A stretch of 64,000 nucleotides of DNA from Paenibacillus contaminans (lineage in GTDB: Bacteria > Bacillota > Bacilli > Paenibacillales > NBRC-103111): the NCBI RefSeq assembly GCF_003285015.1, contig NZ_QMFB01000004.1:124001-188000 (forward strand). Reading direction: 5' to 3'. Both the position numbers and the translations under genes were made by a program. The notes under the pieces were generated by a model, which made no database searches, was not told the DNA's origin, and saw only the letters and a program-made list of their open reading frames with translations. Numbering within the stretch: the first letter of the stretch is position 1; each line of letters starts with the position of its first letter. This document shows, piece by piece, positions 50,006 through 58,267 of this stretch.

Positions 50006-50699
50006 TGAACGAATACCCTACTCCCCAGACGGTTTTGATCCGATTATGCTTATTCTGTTCTTCCCCCAGCTTCTTTCGCAAGGTTCGAATATGTACCATC
50101 ACCGTATTCCCGCCTTCATAATACGCCTCGCCCCAGACTCGCTGATAAATATGCTCGGAGCTGAATACCTTCTTCGGATGGCTGGCCAGCAGCACCAAAA
50201 TATCAAACTCCTTGGGCGTAAGCTCTACAGGCTCCCCATACAGAAACACGGTACGCTGCTCGGGATGGATCGCAAGCCCCCCGGTTTCCAGTACGGGCGT
50301 GCCCGCAGGAGCGGCCATCGACGGGTTCAAATGAATGGAGCGCCGCAGCTGGGCGTTCACTCGAGCCATCAGTTCCATCGGATTAAACGGTTTGGTCATA
50401 TAATCATCGGCGCCGCGAACCAGGCCGGTGATCTTATCCAGGTCGGTAGCCTTGGCGCTCAGAAAAATAATCGGCAGATGATGGCGCTCGCGGATTAACC
50501 GGGTTACTTCGTACCCGTCGATCTTAGGCATCATGATGTCCAAAATCGCCAAATTCACGCTCTGTGTCCGTAACGCGTCGAGGGCTTCTTGTCCGTCAGC
50601 GGCTTTTAGGCACCGGTAGCCTTCTTTGACCAGATGCAGTTCGATCAGGTCTGCGATTTCCGCTTCGTCATCCGCAATCAGAATAGTGATCACTTTCAA
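49998..50699 (-). CDS. VanR-like OmpR-family response regulator
   Basis: A 233-aa regulator: receiver with Asp10-Asp11, phosphoacceptor Asp54 in LAILDIMMPKIDGYE, Ser in FLSAKAT and Lys in YMTKPFNP; winged helix with LTPKEFDILVLLASHPKKVFSSEHIYQRVWGE and NTVMVHIRTLRKKLGEEQNKHNRIKTVWGVGY. The TTG start at 50699 has GGGAG 12 bases before it, a rather long gap; a GTG two codons on (50693) is possible. First gene of a unit with the VanS-like kinase and then the importer genes. Confidence 0.93.
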   Translation of the reverse strand: MKVITILIADDEAEIADLIELHLVKEGYRCLKAADGQEALDALRTQSVNLAILDIMMPKIDGYEVTRLIRERHHLPIIFLSAKATDLDKITGLVRGADDYMTKPFNPMELMARVNAQLRRSIHLNPSMAAPAGTPVLETGGLAIHPEQRTVFLYGEPVELTPKEFDILVLLASHPKKVFSSEHIYQRVWGEAYYEGGNTVMVHIRTLRKKLGEEQNKHNRIKTVWGVGYSFNG

Positions 50700-50880
50700 G
50701 GCGTTTCCAGCTCCCTTTTTTTCGTATGTTAGTAGGATAAAGAAAAGTATTAAAAAAGAAATGGTGTTAAAAATTAATGTTTTATTAAATTAATGCACGA
50801 ACTAAGCTGAACTAACTTCCCTTCTTTGCCAGAAATATTACGTTAGCGCACTATCGATGATTATTCATACCTCCAGTCAA

Positions 50881-50915
50881 CGAAAAAGCTGCCGGATGCT
50901 CCGGCAGCTTTTTCG
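50881..50915. terminator. Strong bidirectional terminator
   Basis: CGAAAAAGCTGCCGGA and its exact complement flank a 3-base loop, giving a 16-bp stem with A and T tracts inside it. It lies 194 bases after the ATP-grasp gene's stop on the minus strand. The remaining bases of the 50700-51108 spacer show only the regulator's promoter region and no gene. Confidence 0.75.
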
Positions 50916-51108
50916 TAGGTTTTCCTGACCATTAGTTAAGCAACCTACTGAGCGGAAAAACAAACAACCTGTATCCGATTTTTTGAAGCGCGCAATGCTG
51001 AAGCCTATTACCAGCCCGTAAATCCGTGCGTAAAAAAATGAGCGCCGTTGACACGGTTCCGCCGCTGGATGCAAAAATAGCTTTTATGCCTGACGGCGGT
51101 ACACCAAA

Positions 51109-51855
51109 TCAGCGGCGATTCTTATAATCCCGGCGCCTTCGCTTGATCAGCCGGTACAACGTTTTGTCCCGAAGCCGCGCGAACAGCGCGTGAGACGGAT
51201 AATCGAAGTTAACCTCGATCAGCCAGAGCTTTCCGTCGCGATCCACCCCGTAGTCGATGCCTATCTGGGATGAATATTTGTATTTGTTAAACCGGTCGCA
51301 TATCGCATAACTGGCGTCGACCAGTTCTTTTTCCAGCTTTTTCTGCTCATCCTGTTTGCCCTTGGCAACGGAACGGCTCAAAGCCTGCCCGATCGGTAAA
51401 ACATAACCTCCTCCTCGCCGAACATTTGTGATGATGCTCGACGATCCGGCTACTTTGGCCAGCATGCCGGAATACCGCCACTTGTTACGGCCATCTCTCA
51501 TCATCATGACGCGGATGTCGTAACTGCGCCCGTTCACTTCGGCAAGGGGAATAGCTTGCTGCACGATATGGGCCTTGCCCTTTACCGCCGTAAGAACATG
51601 CCCGCAGACCGACTCCGCGGTCGCGAAAGTTCGCGGCTTCCCTTTTACTCGAAGCATGCGGTAACCGCCGTCCTCTTTCCACACCTTCATGATGCCTTTC
51701 CCCATATGCGCCATGTTCGGCTTCACATAGACGGAACCATACCGGCTCAACATGTCCTGAAATGCGGACTTGCCGTACCGTTTCGTTTCCGGAAGCATTG
51801 GAGCGATCCGGGAATCTTTCTGATAAAACGTATGCAGTCCCCATTTCCCCGGCAT
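51109..51855 (-). CDS. YheC/YheD-family ATP-grasp protein
   Basis: A 248-aa protein with ATP-grasp features: GSVYVKPNMAHMGKGIMKV (ATP lysine and Gly-rich loop), AHIVQQAIPLAEVNGRSYDIRVMM, and SSQIGIDYGVDRDGKLWLIEVNFDYPSH, where the acidic and Asn residues bind Mg. Length fits the short members of the YheC/D family, known as spore-coat-associated in Bacillus. Its substrate is unknown; ATP-grasp enzymes ligate a carboxylate to an amine. It starts 6 bases after the threonine synthase gene's stop, so the two share a transcript. Confidence 0.85.
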   Translation of the reverse strand: MPGKWGLHTFYQKDSRIAPMLPETKRYGKSAFQDMLSRYGSVYVKPNMAHMGKGIMKVWKEDGGYRMLRVKGKPRTFATAESVCGHVLTAVKGKAHIVQQAIPLAEVNGRSYDIRVMMMRDGRNKWRYSGMLAKVAGSSSIITNVRRGGGYVLPIGQALSRSVAKGKQDEQKKLEKELVDASYAICDRFNKYKYSSQIGIDYGVDRDGKLWLIEVNFDYPSHALFARLRDKTLYRLIKRRRRDYKNRR

Positions 51856-51861
51856 TTCGTT

Positions 51862-53120
51862 TCACCTTCCTGTCTGTCGAGATGGAAAGACAACATCCGC
51901 GTAACAGCGAACAACCGGAAGCGATGTGTGACGCTGCCACGGCCAATATTTGGCGGCATGCGACGTGTTGAAGCAAACGACCGTTTCGCCGGGCAGTACG
52001 GCTCTGCGATCGCAAAGCCGGAACAGCCCGGCCAAAGCCGCCGCCCCCTCAGGGGAAGCGGACAGTCCCATGCGAGCCGACTCGCACTGGGCTTGCCGGA
52101 TTTCTTCTCGCGTAACGGCGATCGCATCGCCGCCCGACTGCTTCAGGATGGAGACGATCAGCTTCCCGTCCGGAGGCTCCGGAACCCGAAGGCCGGTCGG
52201 ACTTGCGTCACAAGAACCTCCATCGCAGGAAGCCGCGGAATCCCCTTCCCGGTCGTGTAACAGACTGACAATCGGCTCGCAACCGCTTTCTTGCACCGAA
52301 ACGAGACGCGGCAAGTCGCCCTGCACCCAGCCGAGCTCCTTCAATTGCGCGAAGGCTCGCCATAGGCCGATAATGCCGGAACCGCCGCCGGTCGGGTAAA
52401 GGATCACATTCGGCATTACCCAGCCGAGCTGCTCCGCCACTTCCAGCCCCATCGTTTTTTTTTACCTTCCGCCCGGCCAGGCTCGCGCAAAGTTCCCGTG
52501 TGAAACCAGCCCTGTTCGGCAATTCCTCTTCCCACGATTCGCCCTGCATCTTGAATCAGACCGTCGACAAGAAATACGCGGGCACCGTAATGGACCGCTT
52601 CCTCCACGATCAAGCCCGGGCAATCCATCGGTACGAACACGAATGCCTCCATCCCGGCGCATGCGGCATAAGCCGCTAAGGCGGAAGCGGCGTTTCCGTT
52701 CGAGTTGACGGCAACCTTCCGGATTCCGCGTTCCTGAAGCAGCGTTACCGCGACGGAAAATCCTCTCGCTTTGAAGCTGCCGGTCGGATTGATCTCTTCC
52801 CGCTTGCTGTACAAGCCGCCGAGTCCTAACCTCCGTTCCAGCGAGGTCAGACGCAGCAGCGGCGTCCCGCCTTCTCCTAGCGTTACCGGACTAGCTTGCT
52901 GCCGGACAGGCAGCAGTTCCCGGTACCTCCACATCGTCCAAGGACGGCGCGCAAGCGACTGCCGATTCCATGATTTTCGAAGGTACGGCAAATCGTACTC
53001 GACAAGGAAAGTCCCGCCGCAGCCGCATTTTCCTTTAACGTCGAACGGTTCCGTGTTTCCGCAGCGCGTACATGTCAGCAAGAAGCGTTCCACTTCATCA
53101 CCACCGGCATTTGTAGTCAT
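51862..53120 (-). pseudogene. thrC: Threonine synthase, frameshifted in an A9 tract
   Basis: The 5' frame (53120 to 52416) encodes a zinc-ribbon (CTRCGNTEPF...CGCGG), the PLP lysine in NPTGSFKARG and YGARVFLVDGLIQDAGRI, and ends a few residues past GRAEG. The 3' frame (52452 to 51862) resumes with MGLEVAEQLGWVMPNVILYPTGGGSGIIGLW and later SASPEGAAALAGL. The break lies at a run of nine A on the coding strand (52455-52463); seven would restore the expected GKKTMG. The enzyme makes threonine from phosphohomoserine. As read, no full-length protein is made unless slippage occurs or the run is a sequencing error. Confidence 0.8.
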
Positions 53121-53252
53121 TGCTGCATTTTATACGGGGCGGATACCGAAAGGAACGGCCAGTACCCAGCGTCCGAATCGTGGTAATTAAGCACCGATTC
53201 CGGGTACCCGCATATTCATGGGATAACGACCCGAATGCGAAGGGGAGCGGAT

Positions 53253-53639
53253 ATGCTTCGATTGATGTGCAAAGGCAAAATTCACAGGGCTACCGTTACG
53301 GAAGCCGATCTCGACTATGTCGGCAGCATTACGATTGACGCCTCCTTAATGAAGGAGGCACGCATTCGTCCTTACGAAATGGTGCAAATCACCAGCCTGC
53401 GCAACGCGACGAGATGGAAAACCTATACGCTGCCAGCAGACGAAGGGTGCGGCAAAATATGCTTGAACGGCCCTCCCGCCCATTTGTTCCAGCCGGGCGA
53501 CATCGTCATTATTTTGAGCATGGGCATCTTCTCGGAGGAGGAAGCGGCGGAGCTGCAACCGCGCGTGGTATATGTCGACGAACGCAACCGGATTACAAAA
53601 GTTGACGTGCACGAGTGGGCGGATTGGTCGTTCGATTAA
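53253..53639 (+). CDS. panD: Aspartate 1-decarboxylase precursor
   Basis: A 128-aa pyruvoyl enzyme. The self-cleavage site is visible in LDYVGSITID, where cleavage between Gly and Ser creates the pyruvoyl group; the N-terminal MLRLMCKGKIHRATVTEADL and the C-terminal GDIVIILSMGIFSEEEA...PRVVYVDERNRI match the family. It makes beta-alanine for pantothenate and CoA. Length matches the usual 120-130 residues. The ATG at 53253 lies 5 bases after AAGGGGAG; the longer frame to 53235 is unsupported. No panB or panC is adjacent. Confidence 0.95.
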   Translation: MLRLMCKGKIHRATVTEADLDYVGSITIDASLMKEARIRPYEMVQITSLRNATRWKTYTLPADEGCGKICLNGPPAHLFQPGDIVIILSMGIFSEEEAAELQPRVVYVDERNRITKVDVHEWADWSFD

Positions 53640-53653
53640 TGACAACCAAATAA

Positions 53654-53681
53654 GGAAGAGACCTCGAGAGAGGTCTCTTCC
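53654..53681. terminator. Bidirectional terminator between panD and the LplC-type permease
   Basis: GGAAGAGACCTC and GAGGTCTCTTCC form a perfect 12-bp stem with a 4-base loop, with modest T content on either side. It lies between converging genes, 14 bases after panD and 10 bases after the permease stop. Confidence 0.75.
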
Positions 53682-53691
53682 TACGGTCGGT

Positions 53692-54579
53692 TCAACCTTT
53701 GATCGAACCGAGCAGCATCCCTTTGACGAAATATTTTTGCAAAAACGGGTAGACAAGCAAAATCGGAATGATTGCGACGACGACCGTCGCCATCTTGATC
53801 GTTTCCGGGGGCAGCTGCTGCAGCTCCGCCACGTTTACGCCGAGCTCGGTACTGACGCTAGGCGTCACGATCATGTTGCGCAGCACTACCTGAATCGGCA
53901 TCAGCGTGCGATCGGTCAAATACATGATTCCGCCGAAGTACGCATTCCAGTGCGTCACCCCGTAAAATAAACCGAGGGTGGCGATAATCGGCATCGACAG
54001 AGGCAGCACGATGCGGAACAGCGTCTGTACGTCGCTACAGCCGTCCACCTTCGCTGCTTCCTCGATTTCTCCCGGCAAATTCTCGAAGTACGTCTTCATG
54101 ATAAGCATATTGAACGACGAGACCAAACCTGGGATAATTAGCGCCCAAATCGTATTCAGCAAACCGGTCGCCCGCACGACAAGATACAGCGGAATGAGAC
54201 CGCCAGAGAACAGCATCGTGAACACAATCCCGGCCAACACAATATTCCGTCCCGGCAAAAACTTTTTCGACAGCGGATACGCTAGAAACATCGTCACGAA
54301 AAGGTTTAGAAACGTTCCGATCACCGTGACCGTTATCGTCACCTTCAATGCGTTCGGAATCCGGTCGCTCTCGAAAATGTATTTGTACGCCTCCAGCGTC
54401 ATCTCGCCAGGCCAGACGACGAACCCCCCGTTGCGGAGCACCTCGACAATCGGCGTAATCGACATGATGAACACGTAATAAAGCGGGAACAGCGTCGCCA
54501 GGCCGAACAATGTCAGAGACGAGTAAATGAAAAAGTCAACAATGTAATCGGATTTCGTCTTCTTGAGTATGAATGACAT
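53692..54579 (-). CDS. LplC/YtcP-type sugar ABC transporter permease (second set)
   Basis: A 295-aa permease with six membrane segments. The EAA loop EEAAKVDGCSDVQTLFRIVLPLSMPIIATL and the tail PFLQKYFVKGMLLGSIKG identify the LplC/YtcP group. AGGAGG lies before the ATG. It is 10 bases downstream of the LplB-type permease gene and is the last gene of the operon before the terminator. Confidence 0.93.
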   Translation of the reverse strand: MSFILKKTKSDYIVDFFIYSSLTLFGLATLFPLYYVFIMSITPIVEVLRNGGFVVWPGEMTLEAYKYIFESDRIPNALKVTITVTVIGTFLNLFVTMFLAYPLSKKFLPGRNIVLAGIVFTMLFSGGLIPLYLVVRATGLLNTIWALIIPGLVSSFNMLIMKTYFENLPGEIEEAAKVDGCSDVQTLFRIVLPLSMPIIATLGLFYGVTHWNAYFGGIMYLTDRTLMPIQVVLRNMIVTPSVSTELGVNVAELQQLPPETIKMATVVVAIIPILLVYPFLQKYFVKGMLLGSIKG

Positions 54580-54589
54580 GGTTTACCTC

Positions 54590-55558
54590 CTACCAAATTC
54601 CCGAGCCGCCGAGTTTTTTCGCGACCTTGTTGGCCCCGAAAACAAGAATGAAGCCAATGACCGATTTGAAAAAACCGACTGCCGCCGCAACGCTGAAATC
54701 CAGTTGTTCGATCCCTCGTCGGAATACCCAGGTGTCGATAATGTCCCCGACCTCGTAAACGCGGGCGTTCAGGAAGATGTAAACCTGCTCGAAGCCGGCG
54801 TCCAAAATGTGTCCGATGCGCAAAATGAGCAGCAGCACAAACACTTCGCGTATGCCCGGCAATGTAATATGCCACATCTGTCGCCATCGCCCGGCCCCGT
54901 CGACGACCGCCGCCTCGTACAGCTCGCTGTTGATGGCAGACAGCGCGGCCAAGTAAATAATCGCTCCGAATCCGGTACTCTTCCAAATCTCGGTCAATAG
55001 CAGGAGCGGGCGGAAAAAGTCTTTATCCGTCAACAAGTTAAGCGTCTGACCGGTCTGCTCCCTCCACCAGGAGGAGATCAGTCCTGCATCGGGCGCAAGG
55101 AAAGAGAACACAAGCCCGTACACGATAATCCACGAAAGGAAATACGGTCCGTATGATACCGACTGAATGACGCGCTTGAACCATTGCACCCGAATTTCAT
55201 TCAAAATGAGCGCCAGCAACACGTCCGGAAGCATATTAAACAAAATCCGGTAAAGACTTAGCAGCAACGTATTTCTCAGCAAAATTGTGAAATCGGGCGA
55301 CGAAAATACGGTGATGAAGTTTTCGAAGCCGACCCAGTCACTGCCCCAAATTCCTTTAACAAGATTGTACTTTTTGAAGGCGATCAAAAGACCGGCCATC
55401 GGTACATAGTGATAAACGACGTAGTAGAGGATGCCCGGAAGCATCATAAGATAAAACCAGCGGTAGCGGACAAGCGCTCTTCCGATTAGGAGGAACCTTT
55501 GAGGCAAGAACGTATTTGTTCCAGGCGGACTGTTCCCCGATAGATGATTCGTTTTCAC
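54590..55558 (-). CDS. LplB-type sugar ABC transporter permease (second set)
   Basis: A 322-aa permease; RYRWFYLMMLPGILYYVVYHYVPMAGLLIAFKKYNLVKGIWGSDWVGFENF is the LplB N-terminal signature, EAAVVDGAGRWRQMWHITLPGIREV the EAA loop. It starts at GTG with AGGAGG 9 bases before it. The gene is preceded by 187 bases of spacer after the isochorismatase-like gene, where a secondary promoter could lie. Its binding protein is probably the lipoprotein at 62290-63900, four genes upstream. Confidence 0.93.
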   Translation of the reverse strand: MKTNHLSGNSPPGTNTFLPQRFLLIGRALVRYRWFYLMMLPGILYYVVYHYVPMAGLLIAFKKYNLVKGIWGSDWVGFENFITVFSSPDFTILLRNTLLLSLYRILFNMLPDVLLALILNEIRVQWFKRVIQSVSYGPYFLSWIIVYGLVFSFLAPDAGLISSWWREQTGQTLNLLTDKDFFRPLLLLTEIWKSTGFGAIIYLAALSAINSELYEAAVVDGAGRWRQMWHITLPGIREVFVLLLILRIGHILDAGFEQVYIFLNARVYEVGDIIDTWVFRRGIEQLDFSVAAAVGFFKSVIGFILVFGANKVAKKLGGSGIW

Positions 55559-55745
55559 TGCTGCATTCCTCCTGCTGCGGCTTCATATACATTTTTCTAC
55601 TTGGCGGCTAATGATCTGCTACAAGCTGATGCAGTGTACGGCAAAATCCGCGGCAACGTCCGGTAGCAGAGGATGCTGAAGAAAGCGGCGCTCGAAGCGG
55701 ACTGGAGTGCCGTGTCGGCTGAGCGCCGCCCTAAAAAGCGACTAA

Positions 55746-56570
55746 TTAGTGCGAGGAGTGTAAGTTGTCAAATGCCCGAATCAAGTCATCCGCGTCATAT
55801 ACGAATCCGAAAATCAGCGCTACGCGCCACAGGGCGACTTCCTTATGCACTTCCCGCCGTGCGCTTTCCTTGTTCTCAATGGCCGTAACCGCCTGACGAA
55901 CGGCCGAGCAAAGTATCCCGTGGCGGTTCATGTCCGCCATGCCGCCCGGCGAAAGCAGCAAACAGCCGTCGATAGCAAACCCGGTGTAAATCAGATGGTT
56001 GATGCCGTAATGCCTGCATAGCGCAAACAATTGCTTCGATGTTGCCGCTACGCCTTCACTGCCTTGCGGCTCCGCTTCCGGGAGGAAGCGGAGATTCGTT
56101 ACACTTCTATCGTTGTCGGTACAGTTATGGATTCCCGGGAACACATTGTTCCTGCGGAATTCTTGAAGATGATCATAGCTGTCGTCGTGGTTGATCTGTT
56201 CGGCCATCGGAGGCTCTTCGCCGGCGAGCCGAACGGCCTGCTTGAAGCCGGGATATCCGGAGTAGTAGTCCTTCCCGCCGACTACGTGAAAAAGGCGTAT
56301 CCCCGCCCCGCGAACGGCAGTCAGTAGTCCGGGAAATATATCGCGGCTGATAGCGTACGATCTTGGAAGGTACTCCACAGCCCGAAACGCACCCGGATAT
56401 TGCTCAGCTTCGCCGCAATCCCATGCGTGCATCACAACGACGGCGGTACGGTTCGGATCAAGCGGAAGCTCTGTTTTATTCCATCCTCCGTATGCCTCAG
56501 CCGGCACTTCCCGCTCAAGTTCAGCATCAAACTGTCGGTAGTAATGGACAGGAACTTGGATTATGCTCAT
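55746..56570 (-). CDS. Isochorismatase-like cysteine hydrolase family protein
   Basis: A 274-aa protein with the isochorismatase fold: first strand TAVVVMHAWDCGE, SYAISRDIFPGLLTAVRGAGIRLFHVVG, and HLIYTGFAIDGCLLLSPGGMADMNRHG, where the Cys aligns with the catalytic nucleophile. The first strand usually ends in Asp (xVIDMQ); here His appears at that place, so the catalytic triad looks changed. It starts at ATG 56570, 6 bases after GGAGG, 16 bases after the LamG-propeller gene. The link with carbohydrate uptake is unusual; the substrate is unknown. Confidence 0.8.
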   Translation of the reverse strand: MSIIQVPVHYYRQFDAELEREVPAEAYGGWNKTELPLDPNRTAVVVMHAWDCGEAEQYPGAFRAVEYLPRSYAISRDIFPGLLTAVRGAGIRLFHVVGGKDYYSGYPGFKQAVRLAGEEPPMAEQINHDDSYDHLQEFRRNNVFPGIHNCTDNDRSVTNLRFLPEAEPQGSEGVAATSKQLFALCRHYGINHLIYTGFAIDGCLLLSPGGMADMNRHGILCSAVRQAVTAIENKESARREVHKEVALWRVALIFGFVYDADDLIRAFDNLHSSH

Positions 56571-56586
56571 GGTTCGCCTCCAGTGA

Positions 56587-58230
56587 TCAGAACTCGTCTC
56601 CCTGTTTTGCAGGTATGCCTTCCATAAGAGCAACTTCATTCGAATTCAAAGCGCCAGCGAACAGTTCTATCTCTCGAATCGTTCCGGAGAAGTGGCATTG
56701 CGGCCCTTTCCCGATCGTAAGCGGCAATCCGGCCAGCGCGGAGCTGTCGATAAGCTGATGATCGCAAGCCGCCTCGGATACGAGTTGGCCGTCGACATAC
56801 AGCGAGAGCCGCGTTTTGTCGTATGTCACGACTGCGCGATGCCACCCGTCGGTGAGAGAAGTATCGTGCGTCGCCAGCGGATCGCGACTCATACTCCACA
56901 CTTTGCCGCTCGGCAATGTGCCGGCAAACAGCTTGCCGTTGAACACCGCCATCGACCAAACGCGGCGATATCGAACATTCGGATCCGGTTCCTCGAGCAC
57001 AGCAATCCGTTCCCAGTTCCGTTCACCGTTGTAGCGGAATACGTAACCCCCCGGCAGCGTGCCTCCGTACAGCTTGCCGTTAAACACCGAAACGCCCATC
57101 ACTTCCAATTCGTCGTCCATCAGTCCGAAATCGCTCCATTCGGTACCGCCTTCGTAGCGCAACATCCTTGCTTCGTTCCAAATGCCCATCAGCAGTTGGT
57201 TGTGGAAAATCGAGAAGCAGTACACTTGTGAGCATTGCGGCACATTCCCGCAGTAGGTCCACGGCTCATCGAGCTTTCTCCGGTATACGCCACCCTTCTC
57301 ATTACAACCGATATACAAATCACCTTGATACGGCGCCATATTAAATGTGCGCGTCCGACCTTCCGGACCCGGTGCACCAAGAATCTCGCAGTTGCCATAC
57401 TCATCGTAGGCGAACACTCCGTGGGGATAAAACGACATCGCAATGAGTCGGTCGTCGTACACCGTTAGCGCCCCGACGCTATCGTTATCCGGCACTGGCA
57501 GTTCGGCGAACAGTTCCCAAGTCCGACCGCCCGTATAGCGGTAAATGCGGCCGCCTGGCTCAAGGTTCGGCGACTCCGGGAGCGCCGAGCCGCTCGCCCG
57601 GTAGCGCATCGTGCCAGCGTATAGCCGGCCTTTGAATTCGGCCAGCGCATATACCGCATTGCTGTCATCCGGGTGGCCGCAATCGATCCACGCGCTTGCA
57701 GCCTCATCCAGACGGAATACCCTCCCGCGATGATCTGCTGCATTATCGAACGTTCCGACATACAGATGCCCGTTGAACACGCACATGGCGCTAATCATAC
57801 GTCCTTCTCCGGGACTGCCCCAGTCGCGCCACTTCTCTTCTCCGCGAGCCGTGCTCCAGCCAAACTGCAGGTTGCGCCAGTTGGGTTGGGTCGATGTGAC
57901 ACCGGCCTGGGTCAAAACCGACAAATGCCACCCCTCCATCCGTTTCTCCGAGTACACATTTGCCAAGCCCCCGGGTAAAAATCCTTTCCTGTCGTTTATC
58001 TGAAACTGCATCGATAAGCTGAAAGGCTGCTGGCCGTCCGTTTCCGCAAAAACCGGCAATGTCACAGTCGAACTGATGCCGTTAAATAACGCACCTTCGC
58101 CGCCAAAAACGATCTCGCTCGCTTCACCGTGCCTCCCATGACCTGAAGCATCCCTACAGTCGGCACTCAGCGGCCAATAGCCGATACGCTGAACAGGCTT
58201 TCCTTTGTCTCCATTATGTGGTTTCTCCAT
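56587..58230 (-). CDS. LamG-like domain split by a seven-repeat beta-propeller
   Basis: A 547-aa protein without signal peptide. Residues 15-120 and about 455-540 look like two halves of a concanavalin/LamG jelly roll (GYWPLSADCRDASGHGRHG at the start, LTDGWHRAVVTYDKTRLSLYVDGQLV and TIGKGPQCHFSGTIREIELFAGALNSNEV at the end). Between them are seven repeats of the form VFNGHLYVGTF (also FKGRLYAGTM, YDDRLIAMSF, YQGDLYIGCN, FHNQLLMGIW, FNGKLYGGTL, FNGKLFAGTL), consistent with a seven-bladed propeller. It is probably a cytoplasmic sugar-binding protein or enzyme. It begins 37 bases after the large secreted protein gene. Confidence 0.8.
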   Translation of the reverse strand: MEKPHNGDKGKPVQRIGYWPLSADCRDASGHGRHGEASEIVFGGEGALFNGISSTVTLPVFAETDGQQPFSLSMQFQINDRKGFLPGGLANVYSEKRMEGWHLSVLTQAGVTSTQPNWRNLQFGWSTARGEEKWRDWGSPGEGRMISAMCVFNGHLYVGTFDNAADHRGRVFRLDEAASAWIDCGHPDDSNAVYALAEFKGRLYAGTMRYRASGSALPESPNLEPGGRIYRYTGGRTWELFAELPVPDNDSVGALTVYDDRLIAMSFYPHGVFAYDEYGNCEILGAPGPEGRTRTFNMAPYQGDLYIGCNEKGGVYRRKLDEPWTYCGNVPQCSQVYCFSIFHNQLLMGIWNEARMLRYEGGTEWSDFGLMDDELEVMGVSVFNGKLYGGTLPGGYVFRYNGERNWERIAVLEEPDPNVRYRRVWSMAVFNGKLFAGTLPSGKVWSMSRDPLATHDTSLTDGWHRAVVTYDKTRLSLYVDGQLVSEAACDHQLIDSSALAGLPLTIGKGPQCHFSGTIREIELFAGALNSNEVALMEGIPAKQGDEF

Positions 58231-58267
58231 TTGCTTCTCCTCCGGTTACCGTTTTCAATTCCACTTT

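Noticed and set aside
50877..51074. 65-aa minus-strand frame after the ATP-grasp gene
   Set aside because: It overlaps a strong terminator, lacks a ribosome site and has unusual composition.
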